Shown: positions 35,888-46,109 of the stretch, piece after piece
Position numbering within the stretch: position 1 is the first letter of the stretch
Layout: the number at the start of each line of letters is the position of its first letter
NCBI GenBank assembly: GCA_022497145.1
Contig: MU385883.1
Coordinates: 62,001-126,000 of the forward strand
Length of the DNA stretch: 64,000 nt
Source: Rostrohypoxylon terebratum
Lineage: Eukaryota > Ascomycota > Sordariomycetes > Xylariales > Hypoxylaceae
Reading direction: 5' to 3'
The notes under the pieces: model-generated
Told to the model about the DNA's origin: nothing
Seen by the model: only the letters and a program-made list of their open reading frames with translations
Databases searched by the model: none
Position numbers and translations under genes: made by a program

Positions 35888-36520
35888 TGAGAGAGATTAC
35901 ATTTCAAGCAAATTTGAATGGCGATGCTATCTTGTGCGTAGCTAGTGATGAAAAATCTATCAACTCAATACCTAACTGTTAACATACCATACTTATTCTG
36001 AGAGGCTTTGTACCTTCCCTCTTGTAAATAATGAACCCCTAGGTTTCTACGTATATGATAAAATAGGATATAACCTAGACCACAGTCCGAGAAAGATGAT
36101 GGTGTTTTCCAATGTTCCTAGTTGGTGGTTTGTGATTTTACGCAGTGGTGTTTGTTGACAACTTGAGGGTGCTGAGATTTCCAAGAAGTACTAATACTTT
36201 ATACTTTGGGCTACCTAGTACCACTTTGGGAAAGTACTTTGTATCTAGTATCTACAATCCATCTAGTACCTACCTAGTAGTTCAAGAGAGGTTTAGCGGG
36301 GGTTTGTAGACACTTTTTGATTGGTGTATCTTGGATATTTCCTTCCGGGTGGATCGTCAAAACAAGCCGGGGGCGGGGCGGGCCTCGGCTTCGGTACGTA
36401 CTACTCGATTTTCAGACATCTTATAATAATATTTTTATGATATTTTTACCCCACATTCGACTTTTTTCTGCCCTTTCAATCTTCAACACAACACCCTGTT
36501 CATCTCACTTCTCACCTATC
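35888..36520. other. spacer between MOD5 and the TauD-like gene
   Basis: It contains CTACCTAGTACC-type motifs at about 36209-36285 and an AT-rich stretch (TTATAATAATATTTTTA) at 36421-36437 that could be a core promoter. The frame of the next gene is open back to 36317, so part of this may be coding if an upstream start is used. Confidence 0.5.
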
Positions 36521-38524
36521 ATGGCCAGCATTAAATCGGCTGCGCATGTGCCTCGGGGCTTACTAAGCTCCAAAGGCCTTCATGTAGGCTCCGGTGGTCC
36601 CAATTTAAGCCACGGCTTTAGTCGGACTTCAAGGTTAGCATCTCGGTTTCCCATTCGCGCTTCTTGTCAATTTAGCACTAGTGAATGCGTGCCTATTCCT
36701 TGGCTTCGGCGACCTGGAGTGACGCCCCAGACTGTCGGCGCCAGTAAAAGAAGCTTCGCAAATTCAACAGAGCCAACGGTGCCAGAAGAACCAAAAGAAC
36801 CAGAAGAACCAGAAGAACCAGAAGCGTCGGCAGAGTCAGCGGAGACAGTAGAACCTTCGGAAGAAGCAGAATCGACGAAGCCAGCAGAGTCAGCAGAGCC
36901 AGCAGCAGAGCCAGCAGCAGAGCCAGCGGAGACAGCGGAGACAGTAGAACCTTCAGAAGAAGCAGAATCGACGGAACTAGCAGCGCCAGCAGAACCAGCA
37001 AAACCAGAAATCGAGAAAGAATCGTACATCAGCTTAGAACCAACAGATACGATCCATATCGTCCGCACCACGCGGAAACCATATATCTTTGATCGCCATT
37101 GGCTACGAGACTCTTGCAGTTGTCCCTTATGCGTAGACCCCGACTCCGGCCAGAAAAGGTTTGGCACATGCGACGTGCCGACTGACCTCCCCATTGTTAA
37201 AGCATCAATCTCGGCGGATCGACGGGGATTCGATATAGTATGGGGAAATGATTTCTTAAGCAAAGGAGACCATACATCTTATTATGATTTCAATCAAGTT
37301 TTAACTGGTGTTGCACCAGACATGGGTCGTCCGCTTCCTAGTTGGGTTCTATGGGACAAGGCTATTATGGAACGAGATCGCCTAACCATAGATTACGACG
37401 AATGGATGGCGGGCGGGAGTGAATTCGTCTCTGGAGTACATCGATTGCATACTCATGGACTTGTATTCCTCCGCAATGTGCCATTGTCAGACGACTCGGT
37501 TGTTTCCATCGCAAACCAGATCGGAAACATACAGGAGACTTTGTATGGGAGGACTTGGGATGTACGTTCGAAGCCGAACGCGGAGAATGTGGCCTATACG
37601 AACTCCTTCCTCGGATTGCACCAGGATTTGCTATATACAGCGAGTCCACCTCGCATTCAGATCCTACATTGTCTTGAAAATTCGTGCGATGGCGGCGAAT
37701 CCTTATTCAGCGATGGCTCGAGAGCCTCTAGTCTACTTCGGATTGCAAATAATAATTACGCCCAGCATCTAGCTTCCAGACCCATTCGATATGAGTACGT
37801 CAAGAACGGACACATGTATCAAAACTACCGCAATGTTATGGACAAAGAAAGCACGTCCATCTTCTGGTCCCCGCCGTTTCAATCTTCTAGCCAACTGATG
37901 TTTCCAATCAAATCTTACCACTCTTTCTATCGCAAGTGGCTACAAGCCGCGACCAAGTTCCGAGACCTAATCGAGGATGAACAGTGGGTGTATCAATATA
38001 AGATGCAGCCAGGCGAGTGCGTGCTATTCGATAACATGCGCATCTTGCACGGGCGGAAACAGTTCAATACTGCCACAGGGAGCAGGCACCTAAAAGGAAC
38101 ATACATCGCAAAGGACGTATTCATGAGCAAGTTGAGATCCTTATCCCCTCAATTCAGGGACTTAATGCACCATCCAGTGGGGACTGTTTTGGAACAGGCT
38201 AAGAAGTTCAATGAGGAGTACAAGATTTGGGATGAAGTTCGGGATACGGAAGTCCTCAGAAAGATCGAGACGGAATTTTCGAAGCCGAAACATCTCAAGT
38301 ATCCGAGGAACCAGTCCATAGCCAAGTTCGGAAAGGCTGAAAGGAAAACGCAGGCCGACAACAAAACGCAGGTTGACAACAAAAAGCAGCCTGGGGATGT
38401 CACGTATAGAAAAGTACGGGGGCCCGGTATGTACATCAAGAAAAAGAAATCCGAAGCGAGGCCGGAGGCAAAGGGCGAGGCGGTTCCTCCAGGAATTGAC
38501 TCCAAAGACGAGACCATTTCTTAA
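36521..38524 (+). CDS. TauD/gamma-butyrobetaine-hydroxylase-like dioxygenase, 667 aa
   Basis: Fe(II)/2-oxoglutarate-dependent oxygenase of the gamma-butyrobetaine/trimethyllysine hydroxylase group, probably mitochondrial. It is a single exon. ATG 36521 (MASIKSAAHVPRGLL) is chosen because it opens an Arg/Ser-rich presequence-like leader. The frame extends upstream with another ATG at 36437. Residues about 85-160 are an acidic Pro/Glu/Ala low-complexity segment containing a 32-codon duplication. Then comes the N-terminal zinc-type motif with His193 and CSCPLC (Cys199, Cys201, Cys204). The catalytic domain has GLHQD with His367 and Asp369, and the distal LHGRKQF with His510, so all three iron ligands are present. 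The C-terminus (about 590-667) is Lys-rich and probably disordered. A role in carnitine synthesis is possible, but the long tails are not typical. The exact substrate is uncertain. Confidence 0.82.
   Translation: MASIKSAAHVPRGLLSSKGLHVGSGGPNLSHGFSRTSRLASRFPIRASCQFSTSECVPIPWLRRPGVTPQTVGASKRSFANSTEPTVPEEPKEPEEPEEPEASAESAETVEPSEEAESTKPAESAEPAAEPAAEPAETAETVEPSEEAESTELAAPAEPAKPEIEKESYISLEPTDTIHIVRTTRKPYIFDRHWLRDSCSCPLCVDPDSGQKRFGTCDVPTDLPIVKASISADRRGFDIVWGNDFLSKGDHTSYYDFNQVLTGVAPDMGRPLPSWVLWDKAIMERDRLTIDYDEWMAGGSEFVSGVHRLHTHGLVFLRNVPLSDDSVVSIANQIGNIQETLYGRTWDVRSKPNAENVAYTNSFLGLHQDLLYTASPPRIQILHCLENSCDGGESLFSDGSRASSLLRIANNNYAQHLASRPIRYEYVKNGHMYQNYRNVMDKESTSIFWSPPFQSSSQLMFPIKSYHSFYRKWLQAATKFRDLIEDEQWVYQYKMQPGECVLFDNMRILHGRKQFNTATGSRHLKGTYIAKDVFMSKLRSLSPQFRDLMHHPVGTVLEQAKKFNEEYKIWDEVRDTEVLRKIETEFSKPKHLKYPRNQSIAKFGKAERKTQADNKTQVDNKKQPGDVTYRKVRGPGMYIKKKKSEARPEAKGEAVPPGIDSKDETIS
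36842..36973 (+). repeat. in-frame duplication in the TauD-like gene
   Basis: A segment beginning GAGACAGTAGAACCTTC at 36842 recurs at 36938, 96 bases (32 codons) later. The two 36-base copies differ at one position. The repeat encodes ETVEPSEEAEST in both copies and expands the acidic linker. Confidence 0.85.
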
Positions 38525-38821
38525 AGAGTGACACCGGGTTGTATCTCTTAATTGTTAAAAAACTAAATGCAATGCTGTTGTCAATAATCGATCTCCGCAC
38601 CTATTCCACGCTAACTTCTGAACGCATCAACGAGTAACCATTTTGATCATGGAGCTCACTGACCCCATATTTTCCATCCTGATGTCTCGACCCGCTAGAC
38701 GCTCTACCCGCTCCCCACATATCTGAAAATCAAACCGTGCTGTTAACGCGATAGCCTTCATCCCACGACGACCCCCTCCTGGGTAGACAGGAAAAGCCAC
38801 GAGCGTGCAAGAGATGCTGTG
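38525..38821. other. spacer between TauD-like gene and interrupted gene
   Basis: About 300 bases between convergent genes. It probably holds both 3' ends and no further gene. Confidence 0.5.
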
Positions 38822-39223
38822 TTATTCACCCTCGACCGCAGTATCGATCAGCGCGCGAACCACTCCCCTCAGCTTGGCATAGTGCAGCAACATCGTGTTC
38901 CGGCACGCCTCCGCCTTCGCCTCCGGGCTCAAGCTCACCAGGTCCATCCCGATCACCCGCCCCAGGTCGGCCCACGCTTGCTATAGCTCCTGCCGGTCCT
39001 GGAGGAGCTGCCTCTGCGCGTCGGATTCGGGGTCTTGCGGTTCCGATCCGCTGCCGCTTTCATTCCTGCTTTGCGATTGGGCCCTGCTTCGGTCTCTGCT
39101 CGCGCGGCTACGTGACAGGTTTGCTGGCCCCGGGCTCGCGGATGGATCGGCCGGGCACAAGCGGCCGCGGAAGTCGACCTCGGGGGCCGCGAGGTTTTGG
39201 GAGTTGCTTGGGGGCTGAGACAT
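38822..39223 (-). pseudogene. small gene interrupted by an in-frame amber codon
   Basis: From ATG at 39223 a frame runs 80 codons (MSQPPSNSQNLAAPEVDFRG onward) to a TAG at 38981-38983. It then continues in the same frame for another 52 sense codons to a TAA at 38822-38824. The first part is Ser/Arg/Pro-rich and probably disordered. The part after TAG reads QAWADLGRVIGMDLVSL, then SPEAKAEACRNTMLLHYAKL and RGVVRALIDTAVEGE, an amphipathic helical composition that looks truly coding. High GC runs through both halves. I found no GT-AG intron that would remove the TAG and keep phase. The locus is either a recent nonsense pseudogene, a readthrough gene (TAG is followed by CAA), or a sequencing error. 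The product family is not recognised. Confidence 0.6.
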
Positions 39224-39687
39224 TGTGGGAGTTATGGATGCTCGTGGTGATGATGGGACGCAGAGGCCTGAGATAAGACTGGTGAATTGATGCTCGCAGA
39301 GTTCGGGGAATTGACGCTCCAGTGTTGGAAGTTGGAGTGCTGTTGAGAAAGTGTGAGGTGGCGTTACGTAAGCTAAGCTGTCCCTACCCTTCTACCTACA
39401 GTTACTGCTTCCATACTTTCTTGCCACAGTATTAATTTATAGTTAAAGTGTCCTATGAGTCACTAGGGTCAATCTGCCCACCGGGAGGTAGGTGTCAAGA
39501 GTTGTTCTTGCCTATTCATTTGTGGTGTCAAATTAGTTTAGCTTAGTCAGCTATGGCACAAAACTAGAAGCCCCTGGACCCCTGAGCTATGAAAATCAGT
39601 CTCTCCCCCTCTCTTCTCGTGAAAATAGAACTCAATACATGATATCCCTATCATATTGGACAAGAGACTAGGTACACCTCCCATATC
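39224..39687. other. spacer upstream of the interrupted gene
   Basis: This presumably carries the promoter of the interrupted gene and the 3' end of the next minus-strand gene. No other signal is seen, and GC drops sharply to the right. Confidence 0.5.
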
Positions 39688-40967
39688 TTACGCCTTTCTC
39701 TCTTTCTCCCTTGCGCAGAATTCCTGTACTCTTGGCAACAATACAGACCGGATATCGAAATCTTCTCCGTTTGACTTGCCTCGCTTGATCATGGCTGGAA
39801 ATACAACCACCATCTCTCCATCTTCGGGCAAGGGAGAGTCCTCAGCACTATCCCCGCCTGGAGGAGGTCCGAAATCCCAAGAAATCTTTGCCGCCTGTGA
39901 GTTGATCACTTTGTCCAATCTAATGGCATCATCTAGTATGTTGCCGATTTCATCACCATAATCCTCATCCGAAAGCAGCTTTAATACTGCAAGCGTCTCA
40001 CGAACGATAGCATCCTTTACTTGTCGAGCGTGAGTGTGATCCTCTTCTGTGAGTGACGCAGAAACCAGAATTGCTGTTCTAGCACGCCAGATGAGGAGAT
40101 TCTGCTGATCTTTATGTGACTTCGTATAGTCTTGGGCTCTCCCTAAATAGTCGGAGCATTAGGTCAGTAAAAGTATTCGGCGTGAAAGACCTATGGGATG
40201 AACTTACGGAAATCCAAATACTTCCACAAATTGCTATAGTCCTTCGCGATACATCCAGCCCACCTGCCACGATTGAAGATCTGGGTTTCTATGACAACCC
40301 ATATGAATGCCTGTACTAGGCTAGGATATGTTTCTGGCTGCTCCAGACATGACTTGAGTAGTCTGGGTATATAGGCTGCAAATACGGGATCTTTTTCTGC
40401 CCTAATATACCCAGGACGATCACTGAAGTATTGGATGGCAAAGCTGCGTATGTTGTATCGTAGTTGAGTGACCATATTCTTCAATTCTTCATCAGTGACT
40501 GGGACGAAGTCCCGAGGCTTTGAGCGAATTTGGTCCAGCTCGTTGGCTGCTCGTTTCCATTTAGTTTTGATACTCTCCAGCTTGTCATTCAATTCGTTCT
40601 CTACTCGAATACAGGCTTGCCGTTCCTGTTCGAGTTCCTGTTTGAGAGCCTCTATGGTTGCGTCACGCTCACTAATCTCGATTGCTGCTAGAACATCTTG
40701 CATATCATCATGATCGGTGTTCATTCCGAAATCGCGAGTCTCTGGAGGCACTACGGAGCGTGTACTTCTTCTGGACTCAACCATGACAACGGTTGAATTC
40801 TCTGGTCCTTCCCCATGATTGGCGCTTTCAACATGATCTATGTTTCGGGCAGGTTTCGGCTTTGGCTTCTTGAATGATGCGGTAAGCCAGCCGTGAGGAA
40901 TGATATGCTTGATAATCATTGCAAAGCAATAAAAAATATACGGCAATTTCAAAGCGAAAATAGACAT
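39688..40967 (-). CDS. coiled-coil protein of unknown function, 404 aa
   Basis: Two exons on the minus strand: 40967-40208 and 40142-39688, joined in phase 1 as YLDF/R/RAQDYTKSH across an intron with GTAAGT donor. The first 20 residues (MSIFALKLPYIFYCFAMIIK) are hydrophobic. A second in-frame Met (residue 17) could be the true start, giving MIIKHIIPHGWLTASF. Residues about 90-150 form a strong predicted coiled coil rich in Glu, Lys and Leu (IEALKQELEQERQACIRVEN). After that comes a helical domain with RSFAIQYFSDRPG and FIWVVIETQIFNRGRWAGCI. The C-terminal part ends in an acidic Pro/Gly loop and a Lys/Arg-rich tail. I do not recognise the family; it has the look of lineage-specific fungal proteins. 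It diverges from the Hsp70-like gene 927 bases away and shares its AT-rich codon use. Confidence 0.78.
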
Positions 40968-41894
40968 CAGTTGCTCAGCGTATGCCGTTTTGTAGGACCT
41001 AGGAACCTGTGAACACTATGAACACTATATGAATGCCCAAAAGTATCTATGAAGCGGATTTGAACTACCTAACAAGACAAGGGGGTATCTGAGCCCAGTA
41101 AGATTAGAAAGAATTTGGATTTCTTAGGTAGACGGACGATGCAGTGAATGTTTGGTATTCCACTTAACCATATGTGCTGGAGGCCGTATCGTATTTGGCC
41201 AATTATTAGGCGTTTAACTTAGACTATCATATTACTGGAGATGCGTGTAAGTCGATCCATGGATCTACCAGAAAACGTACTAATATGAGTTATGTGACCT
41301 GTCAGAAAGGGAATTTCCCGATATCGTCCCATAGGCTGCCTAGTAGCTGTGCTGAGAAATGTGTCGTTGTCGGACGAAACTTAAGGTTGATAAAGCATTA
41401 ATGCCTGATGAATACTCGTAGTATTCGAAACAGAGGAGGACCGAACCGTCATGAAGTATTTGTTGTTGGTAGCCTCGTGCGTTTCTTCGTCTTAATGTAG
41501 AGACAGGTGCGTGGCTATGATTCGTCCATGCGGATGGCTCAGTGAAGGACGTGAGCAACACGCCATTCCAGAACCAAACTTACAGATTTAAGGAACTACT
41601 ACCAAACCTAATGTGCGGCCTCCCAACACTCATGCAATGACTAGTATCAAGTAGAAATACTACCTTGTTGGGCCATAAACAAGGCCGCAGGGGCTTTGTT
41701 GGAGGCAACCATCAAAATGTCGTGACTAGGCCCCTAACCTAGGTAGTAAGTAGAAAAATCATTGAAACATGATCCTAAATAACTCTTGATATTTTATACT
41801 TGAACAAAATTCTTTAGATTTCCATAAGCTAGGTAGGTAGGTATCATACCCGATATCTTTATTTTGAAACATTCAACTCTTGAACATACACATC
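40968..41894. other. bidirectional spacer between orphan and Hsp70-like gene
   Basis: This is the intergenic region of a divergent pair. It has an AGGTAGGTAGGT tract at about 41829-41845, 50 bases before the Hsp70-like start. No coding signal is seen. Confidence 0.55.
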
Positions 41895-44180
41895 ATGACG
41901 ACGCCAGCCTGGCAAGAGCGGCTATCCCGGCGGCCAAAAGAATCACAGGGATCATTATATTTTGGAGATCCAAGTGATGATGAGTGTGACACCGAAGCAA
42001 GCGATTACGACTCACAAGATGATATTATAGTCATTGGGATTGACTTTGGAACCACGTTAGTGTTTGGAGTTGTGATCTATCATTGTGAGAAGATGTTGCT
42101 GATTCGATAATGGGTAGATTTTCAGGAGCGACATGGGCGACCAACTCCGACTTTGAAGTTGGCCAGATCAACCTCATTACCTCCTGGCCAGGGACAGGCC
42201 GAGAGGAAGGGAAAGCTCCTACTGAACTGTTCTACGAAAATGGAGAGATAATGTGGGGTTACGAAGTCCCCCTTGACTCTGACCCAGTCCGATGGTTCAA
42301 GTTGCTGCTACTAAAAGATGAGGACCTTCCACAAGATATCAGAGACTCAGAGTACATAATGAGGGGACGAAAGATGCTACGGGAGACCGGAAAAACAGTA
42401 GTCGATCTAGTGGCTGATTACCTTCGAGGCTTCTGGGAGCATGTCCTCAATGAAATAACCAAGGACCGAGGCAAGAACGTGGTCGAAGCTCTAAGATTCC
42501 ATGTTGTTATTACTCTTCCGGCTATCTGGAAGGGTTACGCCCGGAAAAGCATGGAAGACGCTGTTAAGAAAGCAGGTATCCTTGATGCTCGTGACGCTGG
42601 TGTTACGACACTGAGTTTCGCGCCAGAGCCCGAGGCAGCAGCACTCTGCACGCTATGCGAACCAGGTCGGCGGGTCAATAAGGGTGATGTTTATATCATC
42701 TGCGATGCTGGTGGCGGTACTGTCGTTCGTAGTCCCTCCTAAGCGGTTTAGATGGAAGCTAATTTCATATAGGATCTAATCAGCTACGAGATCGAAAAGG
42801 TCGGCCCACTCGCTGTACGTGAAGTAGCAGAAGGAATAGGTATGTGCCATACAACAGGATGTAAACTTGGGAGAAATTTTGTTAATGATTGTCAACTTTT
42901 AGGGGGCCTTTGCGGCGGTATTTTCGTCGATGAGGCTTTTGAACGTATATGCAAAGACCGTCTCGGGAGAGGATGGGATCGCCTTAGTAAAATAGGCATC
43001 CAAGAGATTATGAAGGGCGAATGGGAAAACGCCATAAAACCACAATTCAAAGTCTCGAACGGTAGAAAACAATACATCGTATCGATCCCTGCGGAAGCTT
43101 TCCCCAACAACTTCTCTCAAACAGACACAACTCGCCTGCCCCACATCAAAAGAGGCCGCATTCACTTCAGAGAGTACGTTCTATAGATTGGAATTGTCTA
43201 AATGATACTGACACAGTTAACCTAGGTCCGACTTGCAAAAAGCATTTACTGCTGTATTCACCAAGATTGAGAAGCTCATCGATGACCAGATAACCGCTGC
43301 AATACAAAACGGCGCTAAAATAACCGTAAGATATATCGAAGTTTGTAGAGAAATCATCTATTAACCATTTTCAATTAGGGAATTATACTGGTGGGAGGAC
43401 TGGGTTCGAGCCCCTATCTATTTGAGACGCTCAGGACAAAATACAGTATACAGAACATGGAAGTCCTACAGTCTGGTGGCATCAAACCGTACGTACCTAT
43501 CTAAGCAAAGCCCAATTTATTATGACCAAGACTAATATGTTCTCGGTAAAAGACGAACTGCTATCAGTCGGGGTGCGGTTTTCAAAGGTTTCCTCAATCA
43601 CCGGACTCACAGTCCAGCGAAATTACCGATTGCTGTCACTTCAACCATCTCGAGAGCTAATTTCGGCATTGACTTCATGGCACCCTTCGATCCATGGAAA
43701 CACACTGAAGAAGATAGGGTTTGGGACTATGATGAAGATATGTGGAAAGCAAGAAACCAAATGCACTGGTACTTGAAGAAGGTTTGTGGGAAAAGCTTTG
43801 ATAACCGCCGAGAGACTATTGACATATTATTTTAGGGGTGCGACGTGTCTAAGAGTAATCCGGTGAAGGCTCAATGGTACATGACCTCCCAAACAGGCTT
43901 CGGAAAGACCATAAAAATAGAAGTTTATCAGTGCACCGACCTGATGGCGCCTAGTCGAAAGAACAAGGAGGTAACAACATTATGCAACGTCGAATTTACT
44001 CCCGACGTTTCATGGCGAGATTTGGAATGGCTTACAAGCAAAGCTGGGACCAGGTATAAGAAATTGGAATATGCAATAGAGTTCATACCACTAGGAGCCA
44101 CAGCAGAATTCGCATTCTACATTGGCGGGCGAAAGCAGAAGGGGAATGGGGCGGTAGTTGATATTCAGTACGATAGCTAA
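41895..44180 (+). CDS. Hsp70-like ATPase (fungal HSPA12-type), 629 aa
   Basis: Member of the actin/Hsp70 ATPase fold, of the divergent type expanded in filamentous fungi. Eight exons in phase: 41895-42055, 42118-42724, 42773-42839, 42903-43173, 43226-43325, 43379-43488, 43553-43781 and 43836-44180. Junctions restore DFGT/T/FSGATWA, AGGGTV/DLISYE, EGI/G/GLCGGIFVDEAF and GIKP/RTAISRGAV. Phosphate 1 motif IGIDFGTTFSG lies near 48-58, phosphate 2 DAGGGTVDLISY near 250, and the adenosine motif GIILVGGLGSSPYLF near 395. After the nucleotide-binding domain the C-terminal 200 residues show no classical substrate-binding domain or EEVD-type end. A beta-rich tail remains (VSWRDLEWLTSKAGTRYKK). ATG 41895 is used. 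Such genes often sit in accessory regions; the client or partner is unknown. Confidence 0.86.
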
Positions 44181-46109
44181 AGGAGGTGATGTTGAGCTTT
44201 AGGAACTAACCTAGGCAACTAGAGGTTGTGGTACTATGGAAATTGTATTTGCACTTGGTTTGGTTTGTCTCTGGGGCCTTTTCTTTGCCTACGTCTACTT
44301 TATGGACTGATGGATTAGGTATCTGTAATTAGCGTCGAGAATCTATGGAGAATGCTACTGCTTCCAATGAATCGTGTATAGATAAATATATCACGGTAGC
44401 TGGGCGCTGGCATTCTTACCTGCTTACATAGTGGGATCTCATGCCTCAAATATACTCTCGGAAAAGCGTGAATCGACTCGAGAAGCAAGTATTGTTTCTA
44501 ATATCTTGGATAACAGATTCCTCGTTACGAAAGCCCTTGAACGAGTATAATCTAGATTTCCTGTCTGATTTTCTGCTACTAATAGGTAGAGACAAACCAG
44601 ACTTGCCCAGATCTACACCCGATCGCAATCTTCCACGCTGTAGGTAATAGAGAAAGACATGGAAAGATAACTAACTAGGTAGGTACACGAAGAATATTTT
44701 AGCCATTAAAAGTAATCCATCTATCTCTAAGCTCAAGGCCATAATGGCCTCATTGTCGCCTACGCCACGGAAGCATGGAAGAACTACCGTAGTATGTCGA
44801 CGATAGGTACTAGCTGCGCAGCCAGTTCCACGGCTAGCCTTTCACGATGAGCCACCTAGGCAACGATAAATGGTACAGGTAGGAGGTCGATCAACGACCT
44901 AGTGCCTCCTTCTACAGCGCCAGCGACGACTAGGTCGGGTAGGGCTTTTAGGGGCGGTAGTAAGGTTGACGATAAAAAAGGGGGACTTTCTGTAACTTCA
45001 ACATGTCTGAAAGGTAGGTACTTAGATTTATGAGAAAGTTACACCTAAAACTGAGTCCCCATTAGACTAGCCTCGATTGAGTATAGCGTAGTGGGTTGTC
45101 CGTCTGATTGTACGGCCGCTTGTTGTTGATGTGTTGCTGACTAATCCCTTAGTACTAGTAATTTGAATATAGTTTTCACTGACTAATCTGCTTTCGTCAT
45201 CACCGTCTCTTTTACATTACGTTAATAGCAAACCCATCTCAAATATTCTTCTCTGCTACTAAGTTTAACAACTGGAGAAAATATCGGGTAATTACTGTAT
45301 ATAAGCTTTTGTAAAAACAGTATGGTTGAGGTTAAGTTCTCAAGTAGGGGCGATGGTGACGATCGATGTAGCTTGGAGATTTAATATGGGGCGGGAGCTG
45401 GCTGGTTCGCAGCGCAGCTTCTTGTTTGTACAGTCTGACAGTGTGGCTTACCTAATGAATCTAGAGCTCCGACAACCCCACCCCCACCTTTACCAGGCAC
45501 TCCAATGGCTACCAACATTTACAATTCTTACAATTCATCTTCATCGCAACCACCAATAATCTTATGTCCTCCCAACAGCCTTCACGAATCTTCTCGTTTC
45601 AGCAGGCGACAATTTTTCTTAAAAGCATACTTCTGAATCCAGGAACCTTTTGATACTTTCCTGCATTACTTTCCATACTTTTTTGTCCATGCTGGTCCCG
45701 TGAAACGTCCATCCTAGTCTCTTAGGGTATGCGACCAAGCTCCTGAGCTGCCTGATCAGTCCTTGTTGTTTGTCTACCGTCCATGTTGTTGACCTTTTCA
45801 CAGGAATATTCGGATACAGTTTATTCTTAGAAGCCGTGTTACGCTATTACGGAGATTTTGATACTTACCCGGCGACCATTGATTGCGAGGCTAACCTCTC
45901 AACATCAACTACATATCACTGCGATCTAGGGTTAAGTCTGGAAGGTAACTATTTCCCTTGCAGGCCTTTTTTTACTTGAAATTTTTCAACTGAATACTTA
46001 CAAGATATCTCCATGATTTTAGGGCTGCTCTTCTGTCTATTCTCGCCACTATTCTCGCATAGAAGACTCCGACGACACTCTAGATAGCCACCCCTATACT
46101 CCGCTCATC
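44181..46109. other. long spacer between Hsp70-like gene and CAND1
   Basis: No confident gene. A minus-strand frame at about 45619-45840 reads as a basic, Trp-containing peptide with no upstream ATG and may be a relic exon. The right end supplies the CAND1 promoter. Confidence 0.5.

Noticed and set aside
36667..37263. 198-codon Ser/Ala-rich minus-strand frame
   Set aside because: Antisense reading of the repetitive Glu/Pro/Ala segment of the TauD-like gene, which explains its repeats.
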